NCBI RefSeq assembly: GCF_016862095.1 | Contig: NZ_BOMH01000071.1 | Span: 1 to 64,000 of the forward strand | Direction: 5' to 3' | Source of the DNA: Actinoplanes cyaneus | GTDB lineage: Bacteria > Actinomycetota > Actinomycetes > Mycobacteriales > Micromonosporaceae | Length of the DNA: 64,000 bases | Part shown: piece by piece, positions 1-7,903 of the stretch | How positions within the stretch are numbered: the first letter of the stretch is position 1 | How the letters are laid out: each line of letters starts with the position of its first letter | Program-made: the position numbers and the translations under genes | Notes under the pieces: generated by a model | What the model saw: only the letters and a program-made list of their open reading frames with translations | What the model was told of the DNA's origin: nothing | Database searches by the model: none

Positions 1-233
1 CGACTCGCTGACCTACAGCGAAGACGACGCACTGCGCACTTCGCGCCCCGCTCTGGAACGCTTGAGCCGCCTCGGGCACGTGCCGGACTCGGCGAATCCG
101 GGAGCTCGCCGGTGACACGAGCTCCTACGTGACGGGACAGGACCTGCTGGTCGACGGTGGCCTGTCGCTCGGGCAGCCGAGGGACGAGATGGTCAAGATC
201 CGGGACGCCATGGCCCGCATCGTCGCCGACTGA
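1..233 (+). pseudogene. Short-chain dehydrogenase, C-terminal fragment with a frameshift
   Basis: This is the 3' end of an SDR gene cut by the left window edge. The last part reads SSYVTGQDLLVDGG, the usual SDR C-terminal signature, and stops at TGA 231-233. That frame hits a stop at 9-11. The upstream SDR-like text (ALERLSRLGHVPDSA) lies in another frame that stops at 113-115. The two halves join in the expected order if one base is gained or lost near 90-105. It is therefore a pseudogene or a sequencing error. The substrate cannot be inferred from so short a piece. Confidence 0.5.
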
Positions 234-267
234 CCCGGGCGGTGGAGACTCCGGGATGCCGGGGCTC

Positions 268-702
268 CTACCGCAGGGCGTGTCCCGCCGGGGCGGGGGC
301 GCGACCGATCTCGTCGAGGAGCACGCCGAGCCGCGCCGTCGCCTCGTCGGTGAACCCGGCGTCGGCGAGCAGCCGCCCGACAGCACCGGCGACAGCCGCT
401 CGAGCGTCCCGGATCCGGTTCTCCCCGGCCGGGGTGAGCTCCAGGTGGCGCACCCGGCCGTCGTACCGGCCCGCGCTGCGGCTGATCAGTCCCTGGTCGG
501 TGAGGTCGTCGACGAGCTTGCGCGTGGTGGACCCGGACGTCGACATGACGCGAGCCACCTGGTTCGTCCGCAGCCGCCCCCCGAGGAGGACGGTGAGCAC
601 GGCGTACGCCCGGGGGTCGAGGTCCTCCTCGCGCAGCGCGGCGGCCTCCGCGGCGGCCACGACACGCGCGGCCCGCGCCAGCTTCCGGCTCAGGCCGGTC
701 AT
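268..702 (-). CDS. MarR-family transcriptional regulator
   Basis: A 144-residue winged-helix protein of ordinary MarR length. The DNA-binding core is visible: recognition region around TNQVARVMSTSGSTTRKLVDD, then the wing region and the ELTPAGE segment typical of MarR wings. I chose the ATG at 702 because the family homology starts there; longer in-frame extensions read as arginine-rich antisense text. It is divergent from the flavin oxidase that starts at 1026, so it probably controls that gene and/or itself. The ligand is unknown. Confidence 0.8.
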   Translation of the reverse strand: MTGLSRKLARAARVVAAAEAAALREEDLDPRAYAVLTVLLGGRLRTNQVARVMSTSGSTTRKLVDDLTDQGLISRSAGRYDGRVRHLELTPAGENRIRDARAAVAGAVGRLLADAGFTDEATARLGVLLDEIGRAPAPAGHALR

Positions 703-1025
703 CCCCGGCCGCGCGTCGACTGAGTTCACGACCGGACCGACGTATCGGCCCGGTGAAAGTTCACGGGCCGCGACTGTGCCGGCCGCCACCCGACGGGTGT
801 CAATCCTTCGCCCGACGAGGCGTACCCCCGCCCTGGAGAGACTGCTCGCGGCCATGTCCGCGCTGAGAACGAGCTTTCCGGCCACGTACTGCCTCGGTTC
901 TGAAAGGTTCGACCTCACGGCTGGTCGGCCGTCGGGTCCGGCATGGCATCCGTTCGCCGCCTTCCTCGGCGGTGTCCGGGACCGAGGCACCGTGGCCATC
1001 CGCTGACGACAAGGAAACCGTCACC

Positions 1026-2412
1026 ATGACCACCGCAGCCCGTGCAGCTGACTTGCGCGCCGCGCTCATCGGACCCCTTTTCCTGCCGGGCGAGCCCGGT
1101 TACGACGAGGAGTGTTCGACCTACAACCTGGTGACCCCGCTGCGCCCGGCGATCGCCGTCGGGGCGGCCGGTGTCGCCGACGTCCAGGCCGCGGTCCGGT
1201 TCGCCGCGGCCGCCGGGACGAGCGTCGCGATCCGCGGCGGCGGGCACATCGTCGCCGCGCCGTCCGAGGGCAGCGTGCTGATCAACATGCGGCGGATGAA
1301 CGCCGTCACCGTCGACCCCGAGGCCCGGGTCGTGCGGATCGAGGGGTCGGCGCTGTGGCAGGACGTCCTCGACGCGCTGACCCCGCACGCTCTGGCCGCG
1401 CTGAACGGCTCGTCGCCCACCGTGAGCGCCATCGGATACCTGCTCGGCGGCGGCCACAGCCCGACCCTGGGGCGTTCGCGGGGATGGGCGGCCGAGTACG
1501 TGAGCGCCATCGAGATCGTCACTGCCGACGGCGAGGCGCGCCGGGCCACCGCCGACGAGAATCCCGACCTCTTCTTCGCCGTACGGGGTACCAAGGGCAA
1601 CTTCGGCGTGGTCACCGCGATCGAGACCCGGGTGTTCCCGATCGCCCGCATCCTCGCCGGGGGGGCTCTGGTTCGCCGGTGACGACATGCGCCCGGTCCT
1701 GCACGGCTGGCGTGAGTGGGTGGCGTCGGCGCCCATCGAGATGTCGTCGTCGCTCGCCGTCCAGCGCCTGCCGGCGGACCCGAACCTGCCCGAGCCGTTG
1801 CGCGGTGCGTTCGTGGTGCACGTCCGCATCGCCTACGCCGGGCCGGCAGACGAGGGTGCCCGGCTGATCGAGCCGCTGCGCGAACTGGCGCCGATCGTCA
1901 TGGAGACGGTGGCCGACCAGCCGTACACGCAGGCCGCGACCATCCACCTGGACCCGCCGGTGCCCCTGCCGTACTTCGACCGCTCGATCGGGCTGCGTGA
2001 GCTGACCGCCGACACCGTGGAAGCGCTGATCGACGTGGCCGGGCCCGGCACCGGCTGCACCCTGGCCAGCATCGAGATCCGGGCGCTCGGCGGAGCCCTG
2101 GACCGGGAGCCGCGGGTGCCGGACGCGATCCCGGCGCGCGGCCTGCCGTACCAGCTCTTCGCGTTCGGCGTCGGTCCGCGGGAGACGGCCGACACCAACC
2201 GTGCCGCGCTGGCCGGGGTGATCGACCGGCTGCGGCCGTGGGCGGACGAGCGCCGGATGGTCAGCTTCCTGTCGCCGGACGAGGCGGGCAGCCAGGCGGA
2301 GATCGCGGCGCTCTACGGCCGGGAGCGCTACGAGCGGCTGGCCCGGATCAAGGGCGTCCACGACCCGGCGAACATGTTCCGGGTCAACCACAACATCGCC
2401 CCGGCGAGCTGA
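1026..2412 (+). pseudogene. FAD-binding PCMH/BBE oxidoreductase, interrupted by one frameshift
   Basis: A berberine-bridge-type flavin oxidase, normally about 460 residues, read here in two frames. The first frame (1026-1682) carries the PCMH FAD domain with GGGH (His74, the usual covalent flavin site position). The second (1687-2412) carries the substrate domain and the BBE tail with the usual DPANMFRVNHN-type ending. They join inside a run of seven G at 1659-1665: with six G the frame continues as LAGGLWFAGDDM. RBS AAGGAAA lies at about 1011-1017. It may be a real null allele, a phase-variable tract or a base-calling error. The MarR gene upstream is the likely regulator. Substrate unknown. 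Confidence 0.75.
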
Positions 2413-2480
2413 TCGGAGCGCCGGAGCCGGCGTGACAACGATCGGCTGCGGTTCTCCCCGGCATCCTCCGGTGGCTACTA

Positions 2481-2915
2481 CTACTGCTCGGCGGCGGCCG
2501 AGAGGCGGTCCAGCAGCATCGGCACGGCGTTGAGCATCTCCCGTTCGGCGGAGCTCAGCCGGGTGGCGATGGCGTCGGCCATCACGCGGCGGCGGGCCAG
2601 CCGGTCGGCCTCCAGCGCGGCGGCGCCGGCCTCGGTGAGGGTGATCACGAAAGCTCGGCCGTCGCTCGGGCTGGCACGTCGCTCCACCAGGCCGAGGGCT
2701 TCCAGTTCGCCGACGGTCCGGCTCATGCTCTGGTGTTTGATGCCGCGCTGGGCCGCCAGCTGCGCGATCGTCAGTGGCCCCTGGTGCAACAGCACGCCCA
2801 GCGCCTCGGAACGGGTCGGGGGCAGGGTGTCCGCGGACGCCCGGGTGGTGCGGACGAAGCGGCCGACAGCCTGCCGGAGCCGCTCGGCAAGCTCTTCGTC
2901 TGGGCTCAGTGCCAT
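2481..2915 (-). CDS. MarR-family transcriptional regulator
   Basis: A 144-residue MarR protein beginning MALSPDEEL. It shows the recognition helix region KHQSMSRTVGELEALGLV and the wing sequence RRASPSDGRAFVITLT, which is close to the standard family pattern. It is divergent from the metallo-hydrolase gene at 3019. The ~100-bp space between them holds three TACAG-N5-CTGTA palindromes, the nearest 10 bp from this start codon. Autoregulation plus repression of the hydrolase is the natural reading. The inducer is not known. Confidence 0.85.
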   Translation of the reverse strand: MALSPDEELAERLRQAVGRFVRTTRASADTLPPTRSEALGVLLHQGPLTIAQLAAQRGIKHQSMSRTVGELEALGLVERRASPSDGRAFVITLTEAGAAALEADRLARRRVMADAIATRLSSAEREMLNAVPMLLDRLSAAAEQ

Positions 2916-2924
2916 GGCACAACA

Positions 2925-2996
2925 ATACAGGGCCGCTGTATCTCCCTCTCCTTCTCGGCTGGCGGCTTTACAGCATTGCTGTACAGTCTCGCTGTA
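2925..2996. promoter_or_regulatory. Three MarR-type operators TACAG-N5-CTGTA
   Basis: Three perfect 5-bp-arm inverted repeats with a 5-bp spacer: 2926-2940 (extended to ATACAG...CTGTAT at 2925-2941), 2969-2983 and 2982-2996. The last two overlap by two bases. They fill the divergent promoter region between the MarR gene and the metallo-hydrolase, where an autoregulatory MarR dimer would bind. A fourth copy lies at 3724-3738. Confidence 0.7.
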
Positions 2997-3018
2997 TTCA
3001 TTACGCGAGGAGAAGGCC

Positions 3019-3660
3019 ATGCAGCTCACCAAACACACCCATGCCTGTGTCTCGTTCACCGACGGCGGCGGTGTGCTGCTCATCGATCCGGGCACGTTCA
3101 CGCCGAACGCGGCCGAGCTGATCGCGGGCGCCACCGCCGTGCTGATCACCCACGAGCACTTCGACCACTTCGACGACGCGGCGCTCGCGGCCGAGCTCGA
3201 CCGCCGGCCCGAGCTGCGCGTCTTCGGGCCGGCGGCGGTGCGGGACAAGCTGGGGGAGCGCGATGGCCGGGTGGTGGCGGTGCGTTCCGGGGACCGGCTC
3301 GACGTGGCCGGCTTCGAGGTGCAGGTGCACGGCGAGCGGCATGCCGTGATCCATCAGGACATTCCGCTGGTGGACAACGTCGGTTACCTGGTCGAGGGGC
3401 GGGTGTTCCACCCCGGCGACTCGTACCGGGTGCCGGACGTCCGGGTCGAGACACTGCTGCTGCCGACCAGTGGCCCGTGGACCAAGTTCGGCGAGGCCGC
3501 CGAGTTCGTCCGGGCGGTGCGCCCGGCCCGGATGATCCAGGTGCACGAGCTGATGCTCAGCGAGCTGGGGCAGAACTCGGCGCGCATGCTGCTCGGCGAG
3601 AAGGGGCTCACCGGCGTGCCGCTGGAGATCCTGCCGGCCGGCGAGTCAGTGGACGTGTGA
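3019..3660 (+). CDS. Metallo-beta-lactamase-fold hydrolase, UlaG-like
   Basis: 213 residues, cytosolic, no signal peptide. The metal-binding motif H45-E-H-F-D-H50 (HxHxDH) is intact. A second metal region is seen as FHPGDS near residue 134 and a later histidine near the C-terminus (VHELM). This short form resembles the UlaG/YtnP-like beta-lactamase-superfamily II group. RBS GAGGAGAAGG (3007-3016) sets the ATG at 3019. It is transcribed away from the MarR gene across the operator array, so it is probably the main target of that regulator, perhaps for lactone or xenobiotic hydrolysis. The substrate is not visible in the sequence. Confidence 0.8.
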   Translation: MQLTKHTHACVSFTDGGGVLLIDPGTFTPNAAELIAGATAVLITHEHFDHFDDAALAAELDRRPELRVFGPAAVRDKLGERDGRVVAVRSGDRLDVAGFEVQVHGERHAVIHQDIPLVDNVGYLVEGRVFHPGDSYRVPDVRVETLLLPTSGPWTKFGEAAEFVRAVRPARMIQVHELMLSELGQNSARMLLGEKGLTGVPLEILPAGESVDV

Positions 3661-3723
3661 GGTCGCGCTCTACCGCGGGCCCGTGTCATCTGTGCCGGGG
3701 GTGGCGACGTGCTCGCCCATGTA

Positions 3724-3738
3724 TACAGCTTAGCTGTA
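3724..3738. promoter_or_regulatory. Fourth, isolated TACAG-N5-CTGTA operator
   Basis: The same palindrome as the array at 2925-2996 but about 65 bp past the metallo-hydrolase stop codon. A further CTGTACAG palindrome lies at 3757-3764. No gene begins close by on the + strand until the LPMO at 3956. It may be a downstream auxiliary site, or the relic of a promoter whose gene was lost. Confidence 0.5.
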
Positions 3739-3909
3739 GGTGTTTGCGCAGAAAGGCTGTACAGATCCGGCGAGGATTTCTCGCGATTCCCAGCTCGCCG
3801 CGGTCACGCGGCTCACCCTTGGTGACCTGGCCGGTCCCGGCTGACCGGTGGTTCCGGGGTTACTGATCGACATCGGTTGATAAAAGAGCACATCGGTGCA
3901 ACCCTTTCC

Positions 3910-3921
3910 GGGAGCGCTCCC
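3910..3921. promoter_or_regulatory. CebR-like operator upstream of the LPMO
   Basis: GGGAGCGCTCCC, with flanking C and A, matches the actinobacterial CebR box TGGGAGCGCTCCCA at all but the first base. CebR is a LacI-family repressor relieved by cellobiose. The site lies 34 bp upstream of the LPMO start codon, so the LPMO is probably cellobiose-induced. A second copy is at 37334-37345. Confidence 0.75.
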
Positions 3922-3955
3922 AAATCCCCGTGAAGCCGAAGAAGGAGGACACACC

Positions 3956-4636
3956 GTGCCCCCACGCGCGTCCCATCGATCCGGCCGGCATTCCCTTTCC
4001 GCCGCGCCCCGGCCAGCTCACGTGCTGGTCGTGGTGCTCGCCCTGCTCGCCGGCGTGCTGACCTGGGCCGGCCCCGCCCAGGCCCACGGCACCATCGTCA
4101 ACCCGGCCTCCCGCGCCTACCAGTGCTGGAAGACCTGGGGAAGTCAGCACACCAATCCCGCCATGCAGCAGCAGGACCCGATGTGCTGGCAGGCGTTCCA
4201 GGCCAACCCAGACACCATGTGGAACTGGATGAGCGCCCTGCGCGACGGCCTCGGCGGCCAGTTCCAGGCCCGTACGCCGGACGGGCAGTTGTGCAGCAAC
4301 GGCCTCACGCGTAACGACAGCCTGAACCAGTTGGGCGCCTGGAAGCAGACCACCGTTAGCCGCAACCTCACCGTGCAGCTCTACGACCAGGCCAGCCACG
4401 GCGCCGACTACTTCCGCGTCTACGTCAGCAAGCAGGGATTCAACCCCGCGACCCAGCGCCTCGGCTGGGGCAACCTGGACTTCATCACGCAGACCGGCAG
4501 GTACGCCCCGGCTCAGAACATCTCCTTCAACATCTCGACCAGCGGATACACCGGTCATCACGTCCTGTTCGTGATCTGGCAGGCCTCGCACCAGGACCAG
4601 ACCTACATGTGGTGCAGCGACGTGAACTTCGCCTGA
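3956..4636 (+). CDS. Secreted lytic polysaccharide monooxygenase, AA10 family
   Basis: Copper enzyme that oxidatively cleaves crystalline cellulose or chitin outside the cell. The 226-residue precursor has a basic N-terminus, a hydrophobic core and signal cleavage at AQA|HGT, so His44 becomes the N-terminal His of the copper histidine brace. The second brace His is probably His148 (QASHGADYF), and the C-terminal CSDVNF carries the usual axial Phe. It is a single-domain form without a CBM. The AYQCWKTWG and MWCSDV segments are like the cellulose-active streptomycete group. I chose GTG 3956 because GAAGGAGGA precedes it. The CebR box supports control by cellobiose. Confidence 0.9.
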   Translation: MPPRASHRSGRHSLSAAPRPAHVLVVVLALLAGVLTWAGPAQAHGTIVNPASRAYQCWKTWGSQHTNPAMQQQDPMCWQAFQANPDTMWNWMSALRDGLGGQFQARTPDGQLCSNGLTRNDSLNQLGAWKQTTVSRNLTVQLYDQASHGADYFRVYVSKQGFNPATQRLGWGNLDFITQTGRYAPAQNISFNISTSGYTGHHVLFVIWQASHQDQTYMWCSDVNFA

Positions 4637-4650
4637 CCGCGAGGAACAAT

Positions 4651-4688
4651 CCTCCGCCCGGGACGTCAGCCGGCGTTCCGGGCGGAGG
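4651..4688 (+). terminator. Hairpin after the LPMO gene
   Basis: An inverted repeat pairs CCTCCGCCCGG (from 4651) with CCGGGCGGAGG (ending 4688) around a short loop, 15 bp after the LPMO stop. There is no U-tract, as is common for high-GC actinobacterial terminators. Confidence 0.55.
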
Positions 4689-4720
4689 CATCAGGCGTCC
4701 CGACCCGAGGTGAACCGATC

Positions 4721-5305
4721 ATGATTGCTCTCCGGAAGCCCGAGCGGCACGGCCGCAGCCGGTATGTGTTGGCGGCAGCGGTCCTGCTGGCCGGGACCCT
4801 CGGCGCGGCCGCTCTGGCTCGCTCGGACCGCTCACCGGCCGAACCGGCCGATCTCCAGGCCCAGATCACCACGCGGATGCGCACCGCGCTCGAACAGTCC
4901 GATCCGGGAACGCACCACCACGCCGGCCACGGAACCCAGCAGGCCCCGGCCCAGGGGGCGGCGGAGCCGGCGGTGATCTGCGGAGTCCGGGTCTACGGAT
5001 ACGAGCCCGCGGAAGCCGCCCGGCTCACCGAGGTCCGGACGGTCTACGGCTTCCACCTCTGCGGCATCGCCGAGCCGGGACAACCCTGGGACGTGGCCGT
5101 CAAACTGGCCGGCCCGGTGATCGTGGACATGTCCACCGACCCGGTGGGCATCCAGGTCGTCGAGGCGACCGCCGAGGTCAAGTACGTCGACCGGCTGCGC
5201 CAGATGTTCCCGGAGAAGTACGCGCAGCTGGCACTCACCCAGGCTCTGACCGAGGCCGAGATGGCCGACCTGCACAGCCGGTACTCCACCGCCGCCGGAC
5301 TGTGA
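4721..5305 (+). CDS. Membrane-anchored or secreted protein of unknown function
   Basis: 194 residues. A short basic N-terminus (RKPERHGRSR) is followed by one hydrophobic segment at about residues 16-34, then a low-complexity linker with a HHHAGH cluster and a folded part from about residue 85 with two cysteines (ICGVRV and HLCGIA). I do not recognise the family. It lies between the LPMO terminator and a converging histidine kinase gene, so no operon context helps. The His-rich stretch could bind metal, but that is speculation. Confidence 0.6.
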   Translation: MIALRKPERHGRSRYVLAAAVLLAGTLGAAALARSDRSPAEPADLQAQITTRMRTALEQSDPGTHHHAGHGTQQAPAQGAAEPAVICGVRVYGYEPAEAARLTEVRTVYGFHLCGIAEPGQPWDVAVKLAGPVIVDMSTDPVGIQVVEATAEVKYVDRLRQMFPEKYAQLALTQALTEAEMADLHSRYSTAAGL

Positions 5306-5328
5306 CGGCCGGACCAGGCCGGCTCCGG

Positions 5329-7083
5329 TCAGCGCGACCCGGACGCCGGACGCTCGGCGGCGGTGTCCGGAGCGGCGTGCGCCGGTAGTCGTACCGTGAA
5401 GGTGCTTCCGACGTCGGGAGTGCTGACCACGGTGATGTCGCCGCCGTGGGCCTGGGCCAGTTTGCGGGCGATCGACAGGCCGAGCCCGCTGCCGCCGGTG
5501 GCCCGGGCGCGGGCCCGGTCGGCGCGCCAGAAACGGTCGAAGACGTGCGGCAGGTCGGTCGCCGTGATGCCCTCGCCGGTGTCGGCCACGTCGATCGACA
5601 GGACACCGCGCGCGGCCTCGGCGCGGACCTCGACCCGGCCGTCCGCGGGGGTGTGCCGCCAGGCGTTGGTCAGCAGGTTGCCGACGATCTGCCGGAACCG
5701 GATCGGGTCGACGACCACCCACGGGTCGCCGGCGACCGTCAGCGTCGTGTTCCGGTGCGCCTCGCACACCGGGGCCAGCAGGTCCCGCACCGGTTGATCT
5801 TCCAGGGCCAGCGCCAGCGTGCCGGCGTCGGCGTCGGCCAGATCGGCCAGGTCGGCGACGATGTGCTGCAGCAGGCCGGTCTCCTCCAGCAGCAGGCGGA
5901 CCATGTCCTGATCCAGGTCGGCGAGGCCGTCCTGGCCGGCGGTGAGCCAGTTGCGCATGGTCGTCAGTGGACTGCGCAGCTCGTGGGCGATGTCGTCGAC
6001 CATGACGCGGCGCTGCTGTTCGCTGCGCTCGCTGCGGTCGGCCAGCGCGTTGAAGGCGGCCGCGAGCCGGCCGATCTCGTCGTTGCGGGCGATCCGTACC
6101 GGCGACGGGCGGCTGGTGGCGCCGTCGGCGGCCGCGGTCAGCGCCCGCAGCGGACGGACCAGCCGCAGGCCGACCACCAGGGTGGCGGTGACCGCGACGG
6201 CCAGGACGAACGCGGTGACACCGGCGATGCGCCGGGTGCTGTCCGGGGACAGGTCGAACACCGGCAGCGGCGGATGGGCCGGGCTGGTCAGGTACAGCCG
6301 GGCCGGCGCCGCGACGTACGGACGCAACTGCTCCCGGCGTGCCCGGTCGATGCAGTCCTGGATGGCCTGCCTGTTGCCGACGTTCGCCGGGTCGCTGTAG
6401 ACCGGGACGAAGTCGGTGGAACGGAAGGTCACCTCGGTCAGCAGCCGCTCCTTGAGGCAGCTCGTGAGCCGGATCTGCAACTGCTCCAGCGCGGCCCGCT
6501 CGCTGGTGACCGGGTAGTCCTCGCGGAACGAGCAGTCCCGCTGCTGCTGGCGGGGGCTGTCGGCGGCCAGTCTCACCACCAGCCGCCCGGCCGGGGTCTC
6601 CTCGACCGTCGCCTTGATGCCCTGGTCCTGCAGGCACCGGAGCCGCTTGGTGGCCAGGGCGTGCTGCAGGGTGCGGTCGCGCCCGGTGATCAGGTAGGGC
6701 CCGACCGCCCGCGGATCGATCACCGCACCGAGCGGATCCACCAGCGCGTCCGGCCGCGCCGGCAGCGGCACGCCCGGATGGCTGGCCGCGATCATCGTCC
6801 CGCCCGGGGTGGTCAGGGTGATCTGCCGACCGGTCTCGCCGGCCAGCCGCCGTACCTGCGGCTCGACGTCCTTCCAATTCGGATGCTGGGCCGCGTACCC
6901 GAGCAGGGTGTCGTGGATCAGGGAGTCGACGGCCAGCGACTGGCTCTGTTCCTTCTGCACGGCGCGGGTCGCGGTTTTCGCCGCCAGCCAGGCGGCCGCA
7001 CCGACGGACAACACCACGATCAACACCGAGGTGCCCAGCAGCCGTACGACCAGACTGCGGTGCACCGGCACGGCCCGGCTCAT
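5329..7083 (-). CDS. Two-component sensor histidine kinase (BaeS/MprB-like)
   Basis: A 584-residue membrane kinase. TM1 is at about residues 12-34, followed by a long extracytoplasmic sensor of about 250 residues containing four or five cysteines. TM2 then leads into a HAMP domain (VRPLRALTAAADG). The HisKA phosphoacceptor is in DDIAHELRSPL, the N box in GNLLTNAWRHTP, and the G boxes are DTGEGI and GSGLGLSIA. The ATG at 7083 overlaps the stop of the response regulator (ATGA), so the pair is translationally coupled. It is divergent, through the regulator gene, from the adaptor/ABC unit at 7904-11397, which it probably controls in response to an envelope signal or antimicrobial. Confidence 0.9.
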   Translation of the reverse strand: MSRAVPVHRSLVVRLLGTSVLIVVLSVGAAAWLAAKTATRAVQKEQSQSLAVDSLIHDTLLGYAAQHPNWKDVEPQVRRLAGETGRQITLTTPGGTMIAASHPGVPLPARPDALVDPLGAVIDPRAVGPYLITGRDRTLQHALATKRLRCLQDQGIKATVEETPAGRLVVRLAADSPRQQQRDCSFREDYPVTSERAALEQLQIRLTSCLKERLLTEVTFRSTDFVPVYSDPANVGNRQAIQDCIDRARREQLRPYVAAPARLYLTSPAHPPLPVFDLSPDSTRRIAGVTAFVLAVAVTATLVVGLRLVRPLRALTAAADGATSRPSPVRIARNDEIGRLAAAFNALADRSERSEQQRRVMVDDIAHELRSPLTTMRNWLTAGQDGLADLDQDMVRLLLEETGLLQHIVADLADLADADAGTLALALEDQPVRDLLAPVCEAHRNTTLTVAGDPWVVVDPIRFRQIVGNLLTNAWRHTPADGRVEVRAEAARGVLSIDVADTGEGITATDLPHVFDRFWRADRARARATGGSGLGLSIARKLAQAHGGDITVVSTPDVGSTFTVRLPAHAAPDTAAERPASGSR

Positions 7084-7772
7084 CCGCGTCCGCCGCCGGT
7101 CAGTTTGTACCCCACCCCGTGGACGGTCAGCAGCTGTTCCGGGCGGCGCGGGTCGCGCTCCAGTTTCCGCCGCAGGTTCACCACGTGCATGTCGATGCCG
7201 CGGTCGGTGGCGTTGCGGTCCTGGCCACTGATCCGTTCCACCAGCTGGCGGCGGCTGAACACCCGTCCCGGCTCGGCGGCCAGCACCGCGAGCACCGCGA
7301 ACTCGCCGCGGGTGCACGCCACTTCGAGGCCGTCGACCCGTACCGTGTGCCCGGCCGGATCCACCTCGATCCCGCCGACCCGCAGCGCGTTCCCGACCGG
7401 CGGCCGGGTCGTCGCGCGGCGCAGCAGCGACCGCACCCGGGCGACCAGTTCGCGGGGGTCGTAGGGCTTGGTCAGGTAGTCGTCGGCGCCGATCTCCAGG
7501 CCCAGCACCCGGTCGTCGGCGCTGGACCGGGCGGTCAGCATCAGGATCGGCAGGTCGTGATCGACCCGGAGCACCCGGCAGACGTCCCGGCCGTCGATCT
7601 CCGGCATCAGCACGTCGAGGACCAGCAGGTCGGGAACCCGCTGCCGGACCGCGGCGATCGCGGCGCGGCCGTCACCGACCACCACCGGATCCCAGCCGGC
7701 CGCCTGCAGGTAACGACGGACGATCTCGGCCTGCCGGGGATCATCCTCGGCGATCACGATTCGCTCGGGCAC
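7080..7772 (-). CDS. OmpR-family response regulator
   Basis: A 230-residue receiver plus winged helix. The acidic pocket is E9-D10-D11, the phosphoacceptor Asp53 (LVLDVLMPEIDG), and the switch Lys lies in LTKPYDP. The C-terminal DNA-binding domain (EFAVLAVLAAEPGRVFSRR ... VVNLRRKLE ... VHGVGYKL) is the standard OmpR type. Start is GTG 7772. It is the first gene of the operon with the kinase at 5329-7083, and is divergent from the exporter genes with about 130 bp between, which is where it should bind. Confidence 0.92.
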   Translation of the reverse strand: MPERIVIAEDDPRQAEIVRRYLQAAGWDPVVVGDGRAAIAAVRQRVPDLLVLDVLMPEIDGRDVCRVLRVDHDLPILMLTARSSADDRVLGLEIGADDYLTKPYDPRELVARVRSLLRRATTRPPVGNALRVGGIEVDPAGHTVRVDGLEVACTRGEFAVLAVLAAEPGRVFSRRQLVERISGQDRNATDRGIDMHVVNLRRKLERDPRRPEQLLTVHGVGYKLTGGGRG

Positions 7773-7903
7773 CGCCCGACTCTAGGTCGCCCGGTCCCGG
7801 CGGCCACGAAATCTGACGATCCCTCGACAAATCTCTGACGTCCCGGCGACCGGCGCCCGGCACGGTAGGTCGGCATGTGGGACGTGAGACAGCGGGACCT
7901 CCG

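Noticed and set aside
915..1829. Minus-strand open frame opposite the flavin oxidase
   Set aside because: Antisense of a gene with clear PCMH/BBE motifs; composition is typical of shadow frames.
4832..6877. Long minus-strand open frame overlapping the kinase
   Set aside because: Arg/Gly/Pro-rich translation without motifs, in a shifted frame of the histidine kinase gene; a high-GC shadow.
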